A stretch of 64,000 nt of DNA, from the NCBI RefSeq assembly GCF_019823105.1, contig NZ_CP081958.1, forward strand, positions 124,001 to 188,000, in the 5' to 3' direction. Shown here one piece after another: positions 17,540 through 24,559 of this stretch. Position numbers and translations under genes: made by a program. Within the stretch, counting starts at the first letter, position 1; each line of letters opens with the position of its first letter. The DNA comes from Halobaculum magnesiiphilum. Lineage in GTDB: Archaea > Halobacteriota > Halobacteria > Halobacteriales > Haloferacaceae. The notes beneath the pieces were generated by a model that was given only the letters and a program-made list of their open reading frames with translations, searched no databases and had not been told where the DNA came from.

Positions 17540-17716
17540 ATGTCGATGCGAATCGTCGACCGGGTCGCCGCCGTCCTCGCGCCCGAGCGTGCGGACGTGT
17601 ACCGGTGCGGCAGCTGCGGCGAGCGGGTGACGGCGTCCGTGGGCGCGGTCGTCGACGAGTGCCCCGAGTGCGGGTCGGCGGACGTGGCGCTCATCACCCG
17701 TCGCGTGACGCTGTGA
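17540..17716 (+). CDS. small zinc-ribbon protein
   Basis: A 58-residue protein with a rubredoxin-like zinc ribbon, YRCGSCG and ECPECGS, separated by about 20 residues. The N-terminal VDRVAAVLAPERADV is helical. Such stand-alone haloarchaeal zinc ribbons are common, and most have no assigned role. The ATG at 17540 is used because the residues before it, read from an alternative upstream start, add nothing conserved. Confidence 0.7.
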   Translation: MSMRIVDRVAAVLAPERADVYRCGSCGERVTASVGAVVDECPECGSADVALITRRVTL

Positions 17717-17774
17717 CCCGGTCGCGCCGCTCCCGGTCGCGGGTCGGTCGCAAAAATCGTCGGCGGTCGGACGC

Positions 17775-18416
17775 CTACTCGTCGACGGCGACGTCGTCGT
17801 CGTCCACGTCGACGGCGGCCTCCTCCTCGGCGGCGATCTCCTCGGGACGCGCCTCCAGCGAGAGCTTCTGGACCTCGACGCGGCGAAGCGGGTACACCGT
17901 CTTCGCCTCGCCGTAGATCGCCGACGAGAGGCGTCCCTCGACGACGGAGTCGATGAGCTCCGAGAACGAGCGGTCCTCGGCGGCCTGCTCGACCAGGTCG
18001 ATCATGATCTGGCGGATGGCCTGCTCCTGGGAGCGGTCGGCCTTCTTGGTCGTGAACGCCACCGGGCTGACGCGGACGCGGTAGTCGTCGGTCGTGCGCA
18101 CGGTGATGTGCAGGTCGACCTTCGAGGCGCCGCGGCGCACCATCGAGCGGAGGTAATCCCGCGTGAGCTCGTGCTGGACGAACTCCGTGTAGGCGGCGTC
18201 CGAGCCGACGTCCGTGATCTTGAACGTCAGCTTGACGTTGTCCTGTCCCTGGTCGCCCGTGATCTCGCCGAGCGTGGTCTCGACCGTGCGGCCGACGACC
18301 TGCTCGGGCTCCTCGGCCATCGTGTCGCCGAGCTCGGCTCGGTCGAACTGCTCGGGCGCGAGGACGGTGTACCAGCGCTTCCCCTGTCGTTGTCGTGAGA
18401 CTGATCGTTCGCTCAT
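17775..18416 (-). CDS. rps3ae: 30S ribosomal protein S3ae
   Basis: A 213-residue archaeal/eukaryotic-type small-subunit protein (S3ae, eS1). Recognisable segments are GKRWYTVLAPEQFDRAELG near the N-terminus, GRTVETTLGEITGDQGQDNVKL and YLRSMVRRGASKVD. It binds 16S rRNA near the platform and mRNA exit. The C-terminus carries an acidic DDDD tail typical of halophiles. It is the distal gene of an overlapping cluster with pcc1 and the RecJ-like gene (ATGA overlap at 18413-18416). Confidence 0.95.
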   Translation of the reverse strand: MSERSVSRQRQGKRWYTVLAPEQFDRAELGDTMAEEPEQVVGRTVETTLGEITGDQGQDNVKLTFKITDVGSDAAYTEFVQHELTRDYLRSMVRRGASKVDLHITVRTTDDYRVRVSPVAFTTKKADRSQEQAIRQIMIDLVEQAAEDRSFSELIDSVVEGRLSSAIYGEAKTVYPLRRVEVQKLSLEARPEEIAAEEEAAVDVDDDDVAVDE

Positions 18417-18811
18417 GTGTCGTGTGTGTCTGTGTCTGCGGTGTCGCGTATGTCGTCTGCGTCGCGGAACTCGTCCGCGGCGTTCGCGTCGCGGAGTCCG
18501 TCCGCGTCGTTCGTGTGGGTCGATTCGCCGTCCGTCCCCCTCCCCGTCGCGACCACGTCGTCGGCCACGTCGAGGTTCACGAGGTAGTCGTCCACCGAGG
18601 CGAGGAAGCCGCCGGTCGTCCCCCGCGAGACGCGGGTCGTGACCGTCGCTCCGTCCGCCTCCGTCCGAATGTCGTCCGTGTTGTCCGGCGAGATGGCCGC
18701 CGCGATCGTCGCCGCGGCATCGGCGTCGGCGTGCGTCGTCTCGACGGTCGCGGTGCGCGCGAGGTCGTCGTGGGAGTCGCCGTCGTCCGCGGACCGGTCG
18801 CGACCGGTCAT
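18413..18811 (-). CDS. pcc1: KEOPS complex subunit Pcc1
   Basis: A 132-residue protein. Residues 15-90 show the small alpha/beta Pcc1 fold: a first strand (TATVETTH), a helix (DAAATIAAAISPDN), strands with TRVSRGTTGGFLASVDDYLVNL. It dimerises KEOPS/EKC, which makes the t6A37 modification in ANN-decoding tRNAs. An Asp/Ala/Thr-rich repetitive tail of about 45 residues is dispensable-looking and lineage-specific. It overlaps by four bases both the preceding and following genes, so it is co-translated with S3ae and the RecJ-like protein. Confidence 0.82.
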   Translation of the reverse strand: MTGRDRSADDGDSHDDLARTATVETTHADADAAATIAAAISPDNTDDIRTEADGATVTTRVSRGTTGGFLASVDDYLVNLDVADDVVATGRGTDGESTHTNDADGLRDANAADEFRDADDIRDTADTDTHDT

Positions 18812-20046
18812 CGCAGGGCCTCCCTGAACGCGCCGATGAACGCCTGTACGTCGCCGCCGGCGAAGCGTGCCTCGCCGAGGCGGTCGTCGCCGAACACGTC
18901 GACCGAGTCGCCGTCGCGGTTCGTCTCCTCGGCGCGGTCCGTATCGCCGGCGCTCGCGTCGTCCGGATCCGCGTCCGTCGTCGCCTCGACGCCGGCTTGA
19001 AGCGCGGCGATCGTGTCGGCCGCGCCGTCGCCGGCGGCGGCCGCGGCGTCGTCGGAGACCACGAGCGCGACCGGCTCGGGCGAGGCGTACTCGCGGACGA
19101 GTCGCGCGGCGGTCGCCAGCGCCGGCGCGTCCGCGGGCGACGCCTCCACGCGGACGACGAACGCGCCGTCGTATCGGCCCGTCGTCGGGTCCGCGAGCGC
19201 CGCGTGGACGCGACCGGCGTGGTCGCGCCACGTCGACAGCGCCGCGTCGGTCACGTCCGCGCCCAGCGCCAGCGCCACGCCGAGGCCCGGGCGCTCGCGA
19301 GCGAGCGCGTCGAACACGTCGGCGTGACCGCCGAGCGTCTCGAACGGCCCGGTCGACGTCGCGTACGGGCGCAGCGCCCGCTCGACGGCCGACACAGCCC
19401 TATCAGGCGCGTCGGCGGTCGCATCGAGCGCGACCGCAGAGGCGAGTCGTCGATGGGCGTCCTCGTCGATCTCGGCGGCTCCATCGGAGCCCGTGTCGAT
19501 GCCGAGGTCGGCGAGCAGCTCGCGAGCGGCGTCCGGATCGCCGGAGTACGGCGTCCAGATCCGCGTCGAGTGTGCGAGCCCGTCGGCGAGATCCGCCGTG
19601 GGGACCGCGACGCCCGGGCGTCGGTCGACGACGCCCCGGCGTTCGGCCTCCTCCAGCAGGCTCCCGCTGGCGCCCTCGCCCGGGACGGTTCCGGCGGCGA
19701 CGACGCCGGCCAGCCCGACGATCGGGTCCGGCTCGACGCCGACCGCGTCGGCGACGTCGGCCGCGACGGCCGACACCGGACGCGAACCCGACGGGATGCC
19801 CGTCGCGTTCGGCGGGGTCCAGCCCAGCGCGAGCGCGCTCCCGTCGCCGTCGGGGATCGCCTCGTCGCGCGTGGCGCGGACCTGGAACGCCGTGTCGCGC
19901 GCGTCGAGCGCGCGGGCGAGCACCCCCGCCGCGGCGAGCGCGTCGCCGGTCGGCCGGGGGTAGATCCGGACGAACTCGGCCGTTGACAGCGCCGAGGCTA
20001 CCCGTTCGGGGTCGGCGTCGGTCGGCGCGTCGGCGGCGGTGGACAC
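18808..20046 (-). CDS. RecJ/Cdc45-like DHH-family protein, probably inactive
   Basis: A 412-residue cytoplasmic protein. The N-terminal RIYPRPTGDALAAAGVLARAL corresponds in position to motif I of RecJ/DHH phosphoesterases (normally a His-Asp-x-Asp-Gly pattern), but the metal-binding Asp residues are missing. The C-terminal half resembles the DHHA1-type substrate domain (AAADTIAALQAGVE region). In archaea such degenerate RecJ paralogues behave like Cdc45 and bind GINS. The gene sits between S15 and Pcc1 as in other haloarchaea. The name is therefore structural; nuclease activity is doubtful. Confidence 0.65.
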   Translation of the reverse strand: MSTAADAPTDADPERVASALSTAEFVRIYPRPTGDALAAAGVLARALDARDTAFQVRATRDEAIPDGDGSALALGWTPPNATGIPSGSRPVSAVAADVADAVGVEPDPIVGLAGVVAAGTVPGEGASGSLLEEAERRGVVDRRPGVAVPTADLADGLAHSTRIWTPYSGDPDAARELLADLGIDTGSDGAAEIDEDAHRRLASAVALDATADAPDRAVSAVERALRPYATSTGPFETLGGHADVFDALARERPGLGVALALGADVTDAALSTWRDHAGRVHAALADPTTGRYDGAFVVRVEASPADAPALATAARLVREYASPEPVALVVSDDAAAAAGDGAADTIAALQAGVEATTDADPDDASAGDTDRAEETNRDGDSVDVFGDDRLGEARFAGGDVQAFIGAFREALR

Positions 20047-20079
20047 GTGTTTGCCTCGTGTGTGGGGTCGGAGTCGTCG

Positions 20080-20553
20080 TTACGCGTCGTCCTCGAGGAG
20101 GTCGACAGCGACGTCGTAGCTGTAGGTGAACTCCTCGTCGAGTTCGTCGCCGCGGTAGTAGTCGACCAGGCGACGGATCTTCGACTCGGTGTTCTGGAGC
20201 GCGCGCTTGTTCTGTGCGTCCTGCTGGTTCTCCTCCATGTGCTCACGCAGGCGGACCGCGCGGGACATGAGGTTCCGGAGGTCCTCGGGGAGGTCGTTGC
20301 CGGCGTCGTGCTCCTCGAGGATCTCGGTCACCTTCTTGCCGGTCGCGAGCTTCACGTTCGGGACGGGCGTGCCCTTCACGCCTTCGTCGCGCAGCTTCAG
20401 GCCGATGACGCTCGGGTCGTGACCCTGTTCGGCCAGCTCGACGACGCGTTCCTCGACGTCTTCGGCGTCCACGTCGCTCCACTCCGGGGGTTCGTCTGCC
20501 GCGGGGTTGTCCGAACCGGACGACCCTCGACGGCGGGTGTGCATTCGTGCCAT
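20080..20553 (-). CDS. rps15: 30S ribosomal protein S15
   Basis: A 157-residue archaeal S15 (uS15) with the eukaryote-like N-terminal extension MARMHTRRRGSSGSDNP. The core includes DPSVIGLKLRDEGVKGTPVPNV and the helical NTESKIRRLVDYYRG rRNA-binding end. It binds the 16S rRNA three-way junction. ATG at 20553 matches the conserved MARMH start. It is 33 bp upstream of the RecJ-like gene on the same strand. Confidence 0.95.
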   Translation of the reverse strand: MARMHTRRRGSSGSDNPAADEPPEWSDVDAEDVEERVVELAEQGHDPSVIGLKLRDEGVKGTPVPNVKLATGKKVTEILEEHDAGNDLPEDLRNLMSRAVRLREHMEENQQDAQNKRALQNTESKIRRLVDYYRGDELDEEFTYSYDVAVDLLEDDA

Positions 20554-20830
20554 TGTCTGAGATTGGAACGTCGGCCGCAGAAGCGAGCCACCGTCGGCTG
20601 TCGCTCCCGAACGCGCCGTCGGGCGCGAGCGGGCAGTCCGACGGGGGCACATCCGCAATCCCAAGCCCACCGCGGGCGAGTCAGAGTTGCGGCCGTGCTG
20701 TTCCCATCGAGGTCCTCTCGGTCGCGGGCCTAATGGCTTTCCATCCGCGGATCGACCGTGGTGATCCGTAGCGAGGACGCGCGCAGTCGAAGCCCTTAAC
20801 TACCGAACCGCGATACGAAGTAGTGCAGGC

Positions 20831-20902
20831 GGGCTCGTAGATCAGTGGTAGATCGTTCCCTTGGCAGGGGAAAGGCCGTGGGTTCAAATCCCACCGAGTC
20901 CA
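20831..20902 (+). tRNA. tRNA-Ala(GGC)
   Basis: A 72-nt cloverleaf. The acceptor GGGCTCG pairs with CGAGTCC, the discriminator is A, and the D-arm contains AGTGGTAGATC. The anticodon stem TTCCC/GGGAA has loop TTGGCAG (anticodon GGC), and the T-arm has loop TTCAAAT. The CCA end is not encoded. Its last 13 bases form part of the attachment site of the provirus that follows. Confidence 0.92.
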
Positions 20903-20956
20903 CTCGAAATTTACCTTCCGGAGCGGGAGCACTACTCCCCGATTCCAACCTTCTCA
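20890..20956 (+). repeat. attL of the provirus
   Basis: The perfect core 20890-20918 (29 bp, starting CCCACCGAGTCCACTCG) equals 41406-41434. Matching continues with four mismatches to 20956 and 41472. The core starts in the 3' strand of the T-stem of tRNA-Ala and runs 16 bp past the tRNA end, so integration restores the tRNA gene. The two copies are 20,516 bp apart. Confidence 0.92.
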
Positions 20957-21070
20957 GGCCGTCTACCCGCTAGTTTGCTCTGAGAATCATAATTCTCGTG
21001 AGCGAATAGCCCCCTGTTTCGAACGCGGGTCGACGCCGTCCGGCGATCGTCACAAGGGAGGTGTGCCGGC

Positions 21071-21184
21071 ATGAGCACAGAGATCCGCGGCTCTGAGGCT
21101 CATATCTGCGAGTTTTGCGGGCTGCCGATTCTCGATCGGGAGCAGATCTGCCCGGCACTCGAAGACGGGAGGTGCTCGCCGTGA
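21071..21184 (+). CDS. four-cysteine zinc microprotein
   Basis: A 37-residue protein (ATG 21071). ICEFCG and two further cysteines (QICPAL, GRCSP) make a CxxC...C...C zinc site. It is the first gene of the rightward early module, and its TGA overlaps the GTG of the next gene (GTGA). The function is unknown; such microproteins are frequent in haloviral early regions. Confidence 0.6.
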   Translation: MSTEIRGSEAHICEFCGLPILDREQICPALEDGRCSP

Positions 21185-21288
21185 GATTCTGTCCGATCTG
21201 CGGCGCTCAGCTCCAAGTCCGCACCCCTTACGGATCCGGGATCGCCCGCCGCGTCTGTCCCGAGTGCGACGGAGGTGACGGACGGTGA
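21181..21288 (+). CDS. zinc-ribbon microprotein
   Basis: A 35-residue protein that starts with GTG in a GTGA overlap with the previous stop. It consists of little more than a zinc ribbon: RFCPICGAQL and RVCPECDGG with 18 residues between the Cys pairs. Its own TGA overlaps the next GTG (21285). It may be a nucleic-acid-binding or adaptor finger; no specific role can be assigned. Confidence 0.6.
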   Translation: MRFCPICGAQLQVRTPYGSGIARRVCPECDGGDGR

Positions 21289-21725
21289 GCGCGCCGCGTA
21301 CGCCGCCATCGACCGACGAGCACGCCCCCGGCGTCCCGCTCGACTTCGAGACGCTCGCGGGGACCGACGCGACCAGTTGGGACCGCGCGGACCCGCAAGG
21401 CGCGCTCATCGAGTCCGTGAGCCGGTACAGCTACCGCGTGACGCTTCCCGATGGTGAAGAGTCGCACCTCGTCGCTGTCGCGGTCGAGGACGGCCAACAC
21501 GTCGGCTTGTGCGACTGCAAGGCGTTCGAGTACCACGACCCACCGTGTGCGCACCTCTGTACCGTCCGCAAGGCCGCGTTCATCGGTGAGCGTGACACGC
21601 GGGGAGAGCAGGTGCGTATCCCTCGCGTCGACCTCAACGCTCACACGACCGAGGAGCGCGCGGCTACGGACGGCGGATGGGTTGACCGTGCTCGTCGCGC
21701 GGACCACATGGGAGGTCGCCGATGA
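21285..21725 (+). CDS. SWIM zinc-finger protein
   Basis: A 146-residue protein starting with GTG at 21285. The SWIM pattern CxCx(n)CxH is clear in LCDCKAFEYHDPPCAHLCTV (about residues 77-96). Before it is a short beta unit (YSYRVTLPDGEESHLVAVAVEDGQHV), the typical arrangement of haloarchaeal SWIM proteins. SWIM fingers bind DNA or protein and occur with recombination factors. It is coupled to both neighbours by 4-bp overlaps. The C-terminus is basic (RARRADHMGGRR). Confidence 0.8.
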   Translation: MSAPRTPPSTDEHAPGVPLDFETLAGTDATSWDRADPQGALIESVSRYSYRVTLPDGEESHLVAVAVEDGQHVGLCDCKAFEYHDPPCAHLCTVRKAAFIGERDTRGEQVRIPRVDLNAHTTEERAATDGGWVDRARRADHMGGRR

Positions 21726-21850
21726 CCTGCCTCACCGCCGAGGCCGCGGCAACCATCGGCATGTTCGCGATGCTGGTGGCCGGCCTGTTCGTCATCGGCG
21801 TGCTCGCGTGGGACGACGCCCGACGCACCGAGCGTGGGGGTCGCCAATGA
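21722..21850 (+). CDS. single-TM microprotein
   Basis: A 42-residue protein (ATG 21722) with one TM helix (IGMFAMLVAGLFVIGVLAW, about residues 12-30) and a basic tail. It overlaps the SWIM gene and the methylase gene by four bases each. Its function is unknown; a membrane anchor or a small exclusion protein is possible. Confidence 0.55.
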   Translation: MTCLTAEAAATIGMFAMLVAGLFVIGVLAWDDARRTERGGRQ

Positions 21851-22521
21851 AGCGGTGCCTCGACCTGTTCGCCGGTCTCGGTGGCTTCAGCGCCGCCTTC
21901 GAGGACGCCGACGGTTGGCAAGTCACGACTGTCGACATCGCGGAGCGGTTCGACCCGGACGTTCAGGCTGACGTGATGGACCTACGACCGGCGGACCTTC
22001 CGAACGCTGACGTTGTTCTTGCCAGTCCACCGTGTACGCAGTTCTCGATCGCCGCGAGCCGGTACGAACGCTTCCGTGACGGTGAACCGCAGACAGAGGA
22101 CGCCCGCGAGGCCGTCGCTCTCGTCTACCACACGATCGGGCTGATCAAGTCGCTGTCACCCGACTACTGGTTCCTCGAAAACCCGCAGGGGTACCTCCGG
22201 CAAGTGCTGGGACGGCCGACCGGCCGCGTCACCTACTGCCAGTACGGAACCGCGTGGATGAAACCGACCGACCTCTGGGGCGACCATCCACCGGGTATGG
22301 TCTATCGTTCGTGCTCCTACGGCGACGACTGCCACGCCTACAACACCGACCAGGCACACGGCGGGAAAGGGAACGCCCGCGACGAGTGGCGGGATGACAT
22401 GGGCGACATAGTCCGGGATCCGGCCGAACGCGCGAAGGTTCCCTACCAGCTCTCGGAGTCGATCCTCCGCGCCGTCGAGGGGCGGAGCAAGCAGCGATCG
22501 CTCTCGGGGGTGAACGTATGA
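21847..22521 (+). CDS. C5-cytosine DNA methyltransferase (orphan)
   Basis: A 224-residue SAM-dependent methylase. Motif I is LDLFAGLGGFS (residues 5-15). Motif IV is ASPPCTQFS with the catalytic Cys at residue 63. Motif VI is the variant ENP (residues 111-113), and motif VIII lies around TYCQYGTAWM. The closing PYQLSESILRAV is like motif X. It is shorter than restriction-system Dcm enzymes and has almost no target-recognition insert, as in phage-encoded orphan methylases. No restriction nuclease is next to it. It probably protects viral DNA from host restriction or marks it. ATG 21847 overlaps the previous TGA. Confidence 0.88.
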   Translation: MKRCLDLFAGLGGFSAAFEDADGWQVTTVDIAERFDPDVQADVMDLRPADLPNADVVLASPPCTQFSIAASRYERFRDGEPQTEDAREAVALVYHTIGLIKSLSPDYWFLENPQGYLRQVLGRPTGRVTYCQYGTAWMKPTDLWGDHPPGMVYRSCSYGDDCHAYNTDQAHGGKGNARDEWRDDMGDIVRDPAERAKVPYQLSESILRAVEGRSKQRSLSGVNV

Positions 22522-22727
22522 TCTCGGTGTTCGCGGCCGTCTCGGCCCGACAGCGACAGCGGTTCCGCCGTCCATCGCGTACGCGCAGGCCCGCCCCCGC
22601 ACGCGAGTCCGCCCCGAGCGGGTGTGTGGGGGGGTCGACTACGCATTGGGGATCGTCGCCCCGTCTGCGTATTCACGACGTAGTCGCGGCCCCCCGCCGC
22701 GACTACAATTCGGGGTGGTCGGCGTGA
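22518..22727 (+). CDS. hypothetical basic protein
   Basis: A 69-residue reading frame in perfect 4-bp overlap with both neighbours (ATG 22518, TGA 22727), rich in Arg, Pro and Ser. It contains no recognisable domain, and a strong DNA hairpin at 22680-22706 lies inside it. The linkage argues for translation and the composition argues against, so the region may primarily be regulatory DNA. Confidence 0.4.
   Translation: MISVFAAVSARQRQRFRRPSRTRRPAPARESAPSGCVGGSTTHWGSSPRLRIHDVVAAPRRDYNSGWSA
22680..22706. repeat. perfect 11-bp inverted repeat
   Basis: GTAGTCGCGGC, then CCCCC, then GCCGCGACTAC: a perfect 11-bp stem 18 bp upstream of the GTG of the regulator gene at 22724. A further GACTACG at 22637-22643 repeats the arm sequence. 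It could be an operator, an mRNA stem-loop or part of a replication origin. Confidence 0.7.
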
Positions 22728-23152
22728 GTAACCGCCTCGACCGCAACCCGAACCGGGTGAGCTTCGACCCGCAAGGTGCGGACATTCCCGCGTTCGACGA
22801 GATCGCCGAAGAGCGCGGCATGAGCCGCGCCGAACTCCTTCGCGAGAAGGTGAAGGAGACCGTCGGCCAGCGCGAGGACGAGACCGGGCTTCCCGAGGAC
22901 GAGACCCTGCGGAGAGCGTACCTGACGCTGCTCGACGCCGCGGGCGAGAACCACCGCATCCAGACCGAGGCGGCCGAGTCAACGCTCGCGCAAGAACTCA
23001 CCCGCCCCAGCGGCACGATCCGCTCGGTCCTGAAGGACTTGGAGACCCGCGGCTACGTCGCGCCACGGTGGGGTGTCCTCACCGTTCGGCGCCGCGACGC
23101 GCTCGTACCGGTGTCCTCGACGACCACGGGGGTGGCACCCGCCGATGACTGA
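22724..23152 (+). CDS. ribbon-helix-helix / winged-helix regulator
   Basis: A 142-residue protein with a GTG start overlapping the previous stop. Residues 5-45 (NRVSFDPQG..FDEIAEERGMSRAELLREKVKETV) look like a ribbon-helix-helix unit. Residues 65-125 look like a winged helix (YLTLLDAAGENHRI...ELTRPSGTIRSVLKDLETRGYVAPRWGVLTV). It is likely a DNA-binding regulator of the provirus, perhaps acting on the inverted repeat just upstream of its own gene. The two-domain reading is by eye only. Confidence 0.7.
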   Translation: MSNRLDRNPNRVSFDPQGADIPAFDEIAEERGMSRAELLREKVKETVGQREDETGLPEDETLRRAYLTLLDAAGENHRIQTEAAESTLAQELTRPSGTIRSVLKDLETRGYVAPRWGVLTVRRRDALVPVSSTTTGVAPADD

Positions 23153-23399
23153 TGACGAAAAGCGACCCGAGAAGATGGCTCCCGCAGCGATTGAGGCGGC
23201 GCTTTCGTCCGCGAGGGGGCGGCTGATCTGTCCGAATCTACAGCCGGGCGATCCGATTTACCCGCACCTCCGTCGAAATCGGACCTACTCAGACGATGTG
23301 TTCCACGGCCTCGATTCCCGCTGGGACAGTCTGAAAGAGCAGTTCGAACCTGATCAACAGGAAAGCCAGCAGTCCCTCGGAGTGTTCGCCGATGACTGA
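23145..23399 (+). CDS. hypothetical viral early protein
   Basis: An 84-residue acidic protein starting at ATG 23145, inside the end of the regulator gene. It has APAAIEAALSSARGR (helix), then LICPNLQPGDPIYPHLRRNRTY and FHGLDSRWDSLKEQFEPD. No cysteine pair or membrane helix is present. I do not recognise the family; the position in the overlapping early operon supports a real gene. Confidence 0.6.
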   Translation: MTDDEKRPEKMAPAAIEAALSSARGRLICPNLQPGDPIYPHLRRNRTYSDDVFHGLDSRWDSLKEQFEPDQQESQQSLGVFADD

Positions 23400-23532
23400 G
23401 GGATCCGAGAGCGGTATTCAGCAGTCTCGGATCCGGTGTCTCGGTTGTGGAAACGTCGCGGACGAGCTGAAAGAACACCGCCGTCACATGGCCCGCGCGG
23501 GCCACGTCGACCAGGGCGAGACCTATCTGTAG
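23392..23532 (+). CDS. C2H2-like zinc-finger microprotein
   Basis: A 46-residue protein (ATG 23392, overlapping the previous gene). RCLGCGNVADELKEHRRHMARAGH contains a CxxC pair and His residues with helix spacing like a C2H2 finger, so it is probably a DNA- or RNA-binding microprotein. It is the last rightward early gene and converges with the virion operon, whose end is 10 bp away. Confidence 0.6.
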   Translation: MTEGSESGIQQSRIRCLGCGNVADELKEHRRHMARAGHVDQGETYL

Positions 23533-23542
23533 GCCCCGCCCG

Positions 23543-23725
23543 CTACTGCTTTTCGCCGTTCGTCGCCGTCTCGCCCGGACCGAACCGGTCGAGTACCGGG
23601 CCGATCCGATTCGTGATGCGCTCGGACCACGTCGCCGGCGAGGTGAGCAGCGCCAGCACGAGCAGCGCGTTCGGTACGTCGGTGTTCGTTGCCCATTCGA
23701 CCGTGACCGTCGCCAGTTCGTTCAT
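23543..23725 (-). CDS. small putative virion membrane protein
   Basis: A 60-residue protein, last gene of the leftward virion operon. A hydrophobic segment (VPNALLVLALLTSPATW, about residues 17-33) is followed by an amphipathic basic helix. ATG 23725 overlaps the stop of the previous gene. It may be a minor membrane protein of the capsid; there is no direct evidence beyond operon position. Confidence 0.55.
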   Translation of the reverse strand: MNELATVTVEWATNTDVPNALLVLALLTSPATWSERITNRIGPVLDRFGPGETATNGEKQ

Positions 23726-23961
23726 GTGTTTGCTGAGAGTGCGTCGAGTCGGTCATGTGCCTGTTCGGCCCCGCGGCGGGCCTCGGCGGCCTCGTAGCCG
23801 GCGGCGGCGGCCTCGCGAGCCGCCTCGTCGGCCGTCTCCGCCACGTCGTCTACGTCCTCCTCTGTCGCCGCGTTCCGGACCACGTACCAGCCCAGCCCGG
23901 CGACGCTCGTTTCCACGATCGCGAGCATCCCGATGACCGCGCCGGCCTCGAACGCTACCAC
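23722..23961 (-). CDS. TM plus coiled-coil virion-type protein
   Basis: A 79-residue protein from GTG 23961. It has one N-terminal TM helix (AGAVIGMLAIVETSVAGLGWYVV), then an Ala/Glu-rich heptad helix (about residues 35-75) that should form a coiled coil. This layout suits a protein that links the internal membrane to the capsid shell or spike. GTG is chosen because it lies 2 bp after the previous stop and no ATG is available. Confidence 0.55.
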   Translation of the reverse strand: MVAFEAGAVIGMLAIVETSVAGLGWYVVRNAATEEDVDDVAETADEAAREAAAAGYEAAEARRGAEQAHDRLDALSANT

Positions 23962-23963
23962 GG

Positions 23964-24557
23964 TCAGTCCCCCGCGATCGACGCCCCCGAGTCGGCGAGC
24001 CACGCGATCGCGATGAGCACGAGGATCAACCCCGCGCCCTTCGCGTAGGTGTCGAACGAGGTACCGCCGCCGGGCGTGGGGTCGGGCGAGCCGTCGAACA
24101 GCCCCGACCCACCGCCGCCACCGCCGTCGTCGCTGGAACCGGTGTCGGGCTGTTCCGCGGGCGTCGACGAGACGACCGTCGACGCCTCCAGCGCGTCCGT
24201 CCGCTTGCCCGACTTCTCCATCTCGACGTACGCGCTCACCTCTGCACGCCCCGACTGCGGAGCCTCGACGGTGAACGTGTACGTCTCGTCCTTCGTGCCG
24301 ATGGTCGTCCGCAGGTGGCACACCGGCCCCTTGGTCAGTTCCTCGCCGTTCGGGCCGGTGAGCACCACTTTCAGCTTGTAGCCGTCGTAGGCGGACCCGT
24401 GGCACCGGTCGTTGTCCCACGGGTTGATGAACCCCGCTCCGTTCGAGACCTTCACGTCCACCTCGTAGGGCTCGCCCGGGTCCACCTGATCCGGGACGCT
24501 CACCCGCCGCAAGATGATGTTCCCGCTCTTCGTCGTCGGCTGATTGGTCTGCGCCAT
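23964..24557 (-). CDS. beta-sandwich surface protein with C-terminal TM anchor
   Basis: A 197-residue protein (ATG 24557). Residues 10-115 form an Ig-like beta-rich domain (IILRRVSVPDQVDPGEPYEVDVKVSNG..) with two Cys (RCHGS, VCHLR) that could pair. A Gly/Ser/Asp linker (about 135-165) and a TM helix (GAGLILVLIAIAWLA) follow. There is no cleavable signal, so the anchor is C-terminal. It is likely a virion spike-base or vertex protein embedded in the internal membrane; the assignment rests on architecture and operon context. Confidence 0.6.
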   Translation of the reverse strand: MAQTNQPTTKSGNIILRRVSVPDQVDPGEPYEVDVKVSNGAGFINPWDNDRCHGSAYDGYKLKVVLTGPNGEELTKGPVCHLRTTIGTKDETYTFTVEAPQSGRAEVSAYVEMEKSGKRTDALEASTVVSSTPAEQPDTGSSDDGGGGGGSGLFDGSPDPTPGGGTSFDTYAKGAGLILVLIAIAWLADSGASIAGD

Positions 24558-24559
24558 CG

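Noticed and set aside
20831-20902. Initial reading of the attachment tRNA as tRNA-Gly
   Set aside because: The anticodon loop is TTGGCAG, so 34-36 is GGC (Ala), and the GGGCTCG acceptor also fits haloarchaeal tRNA-Ala.
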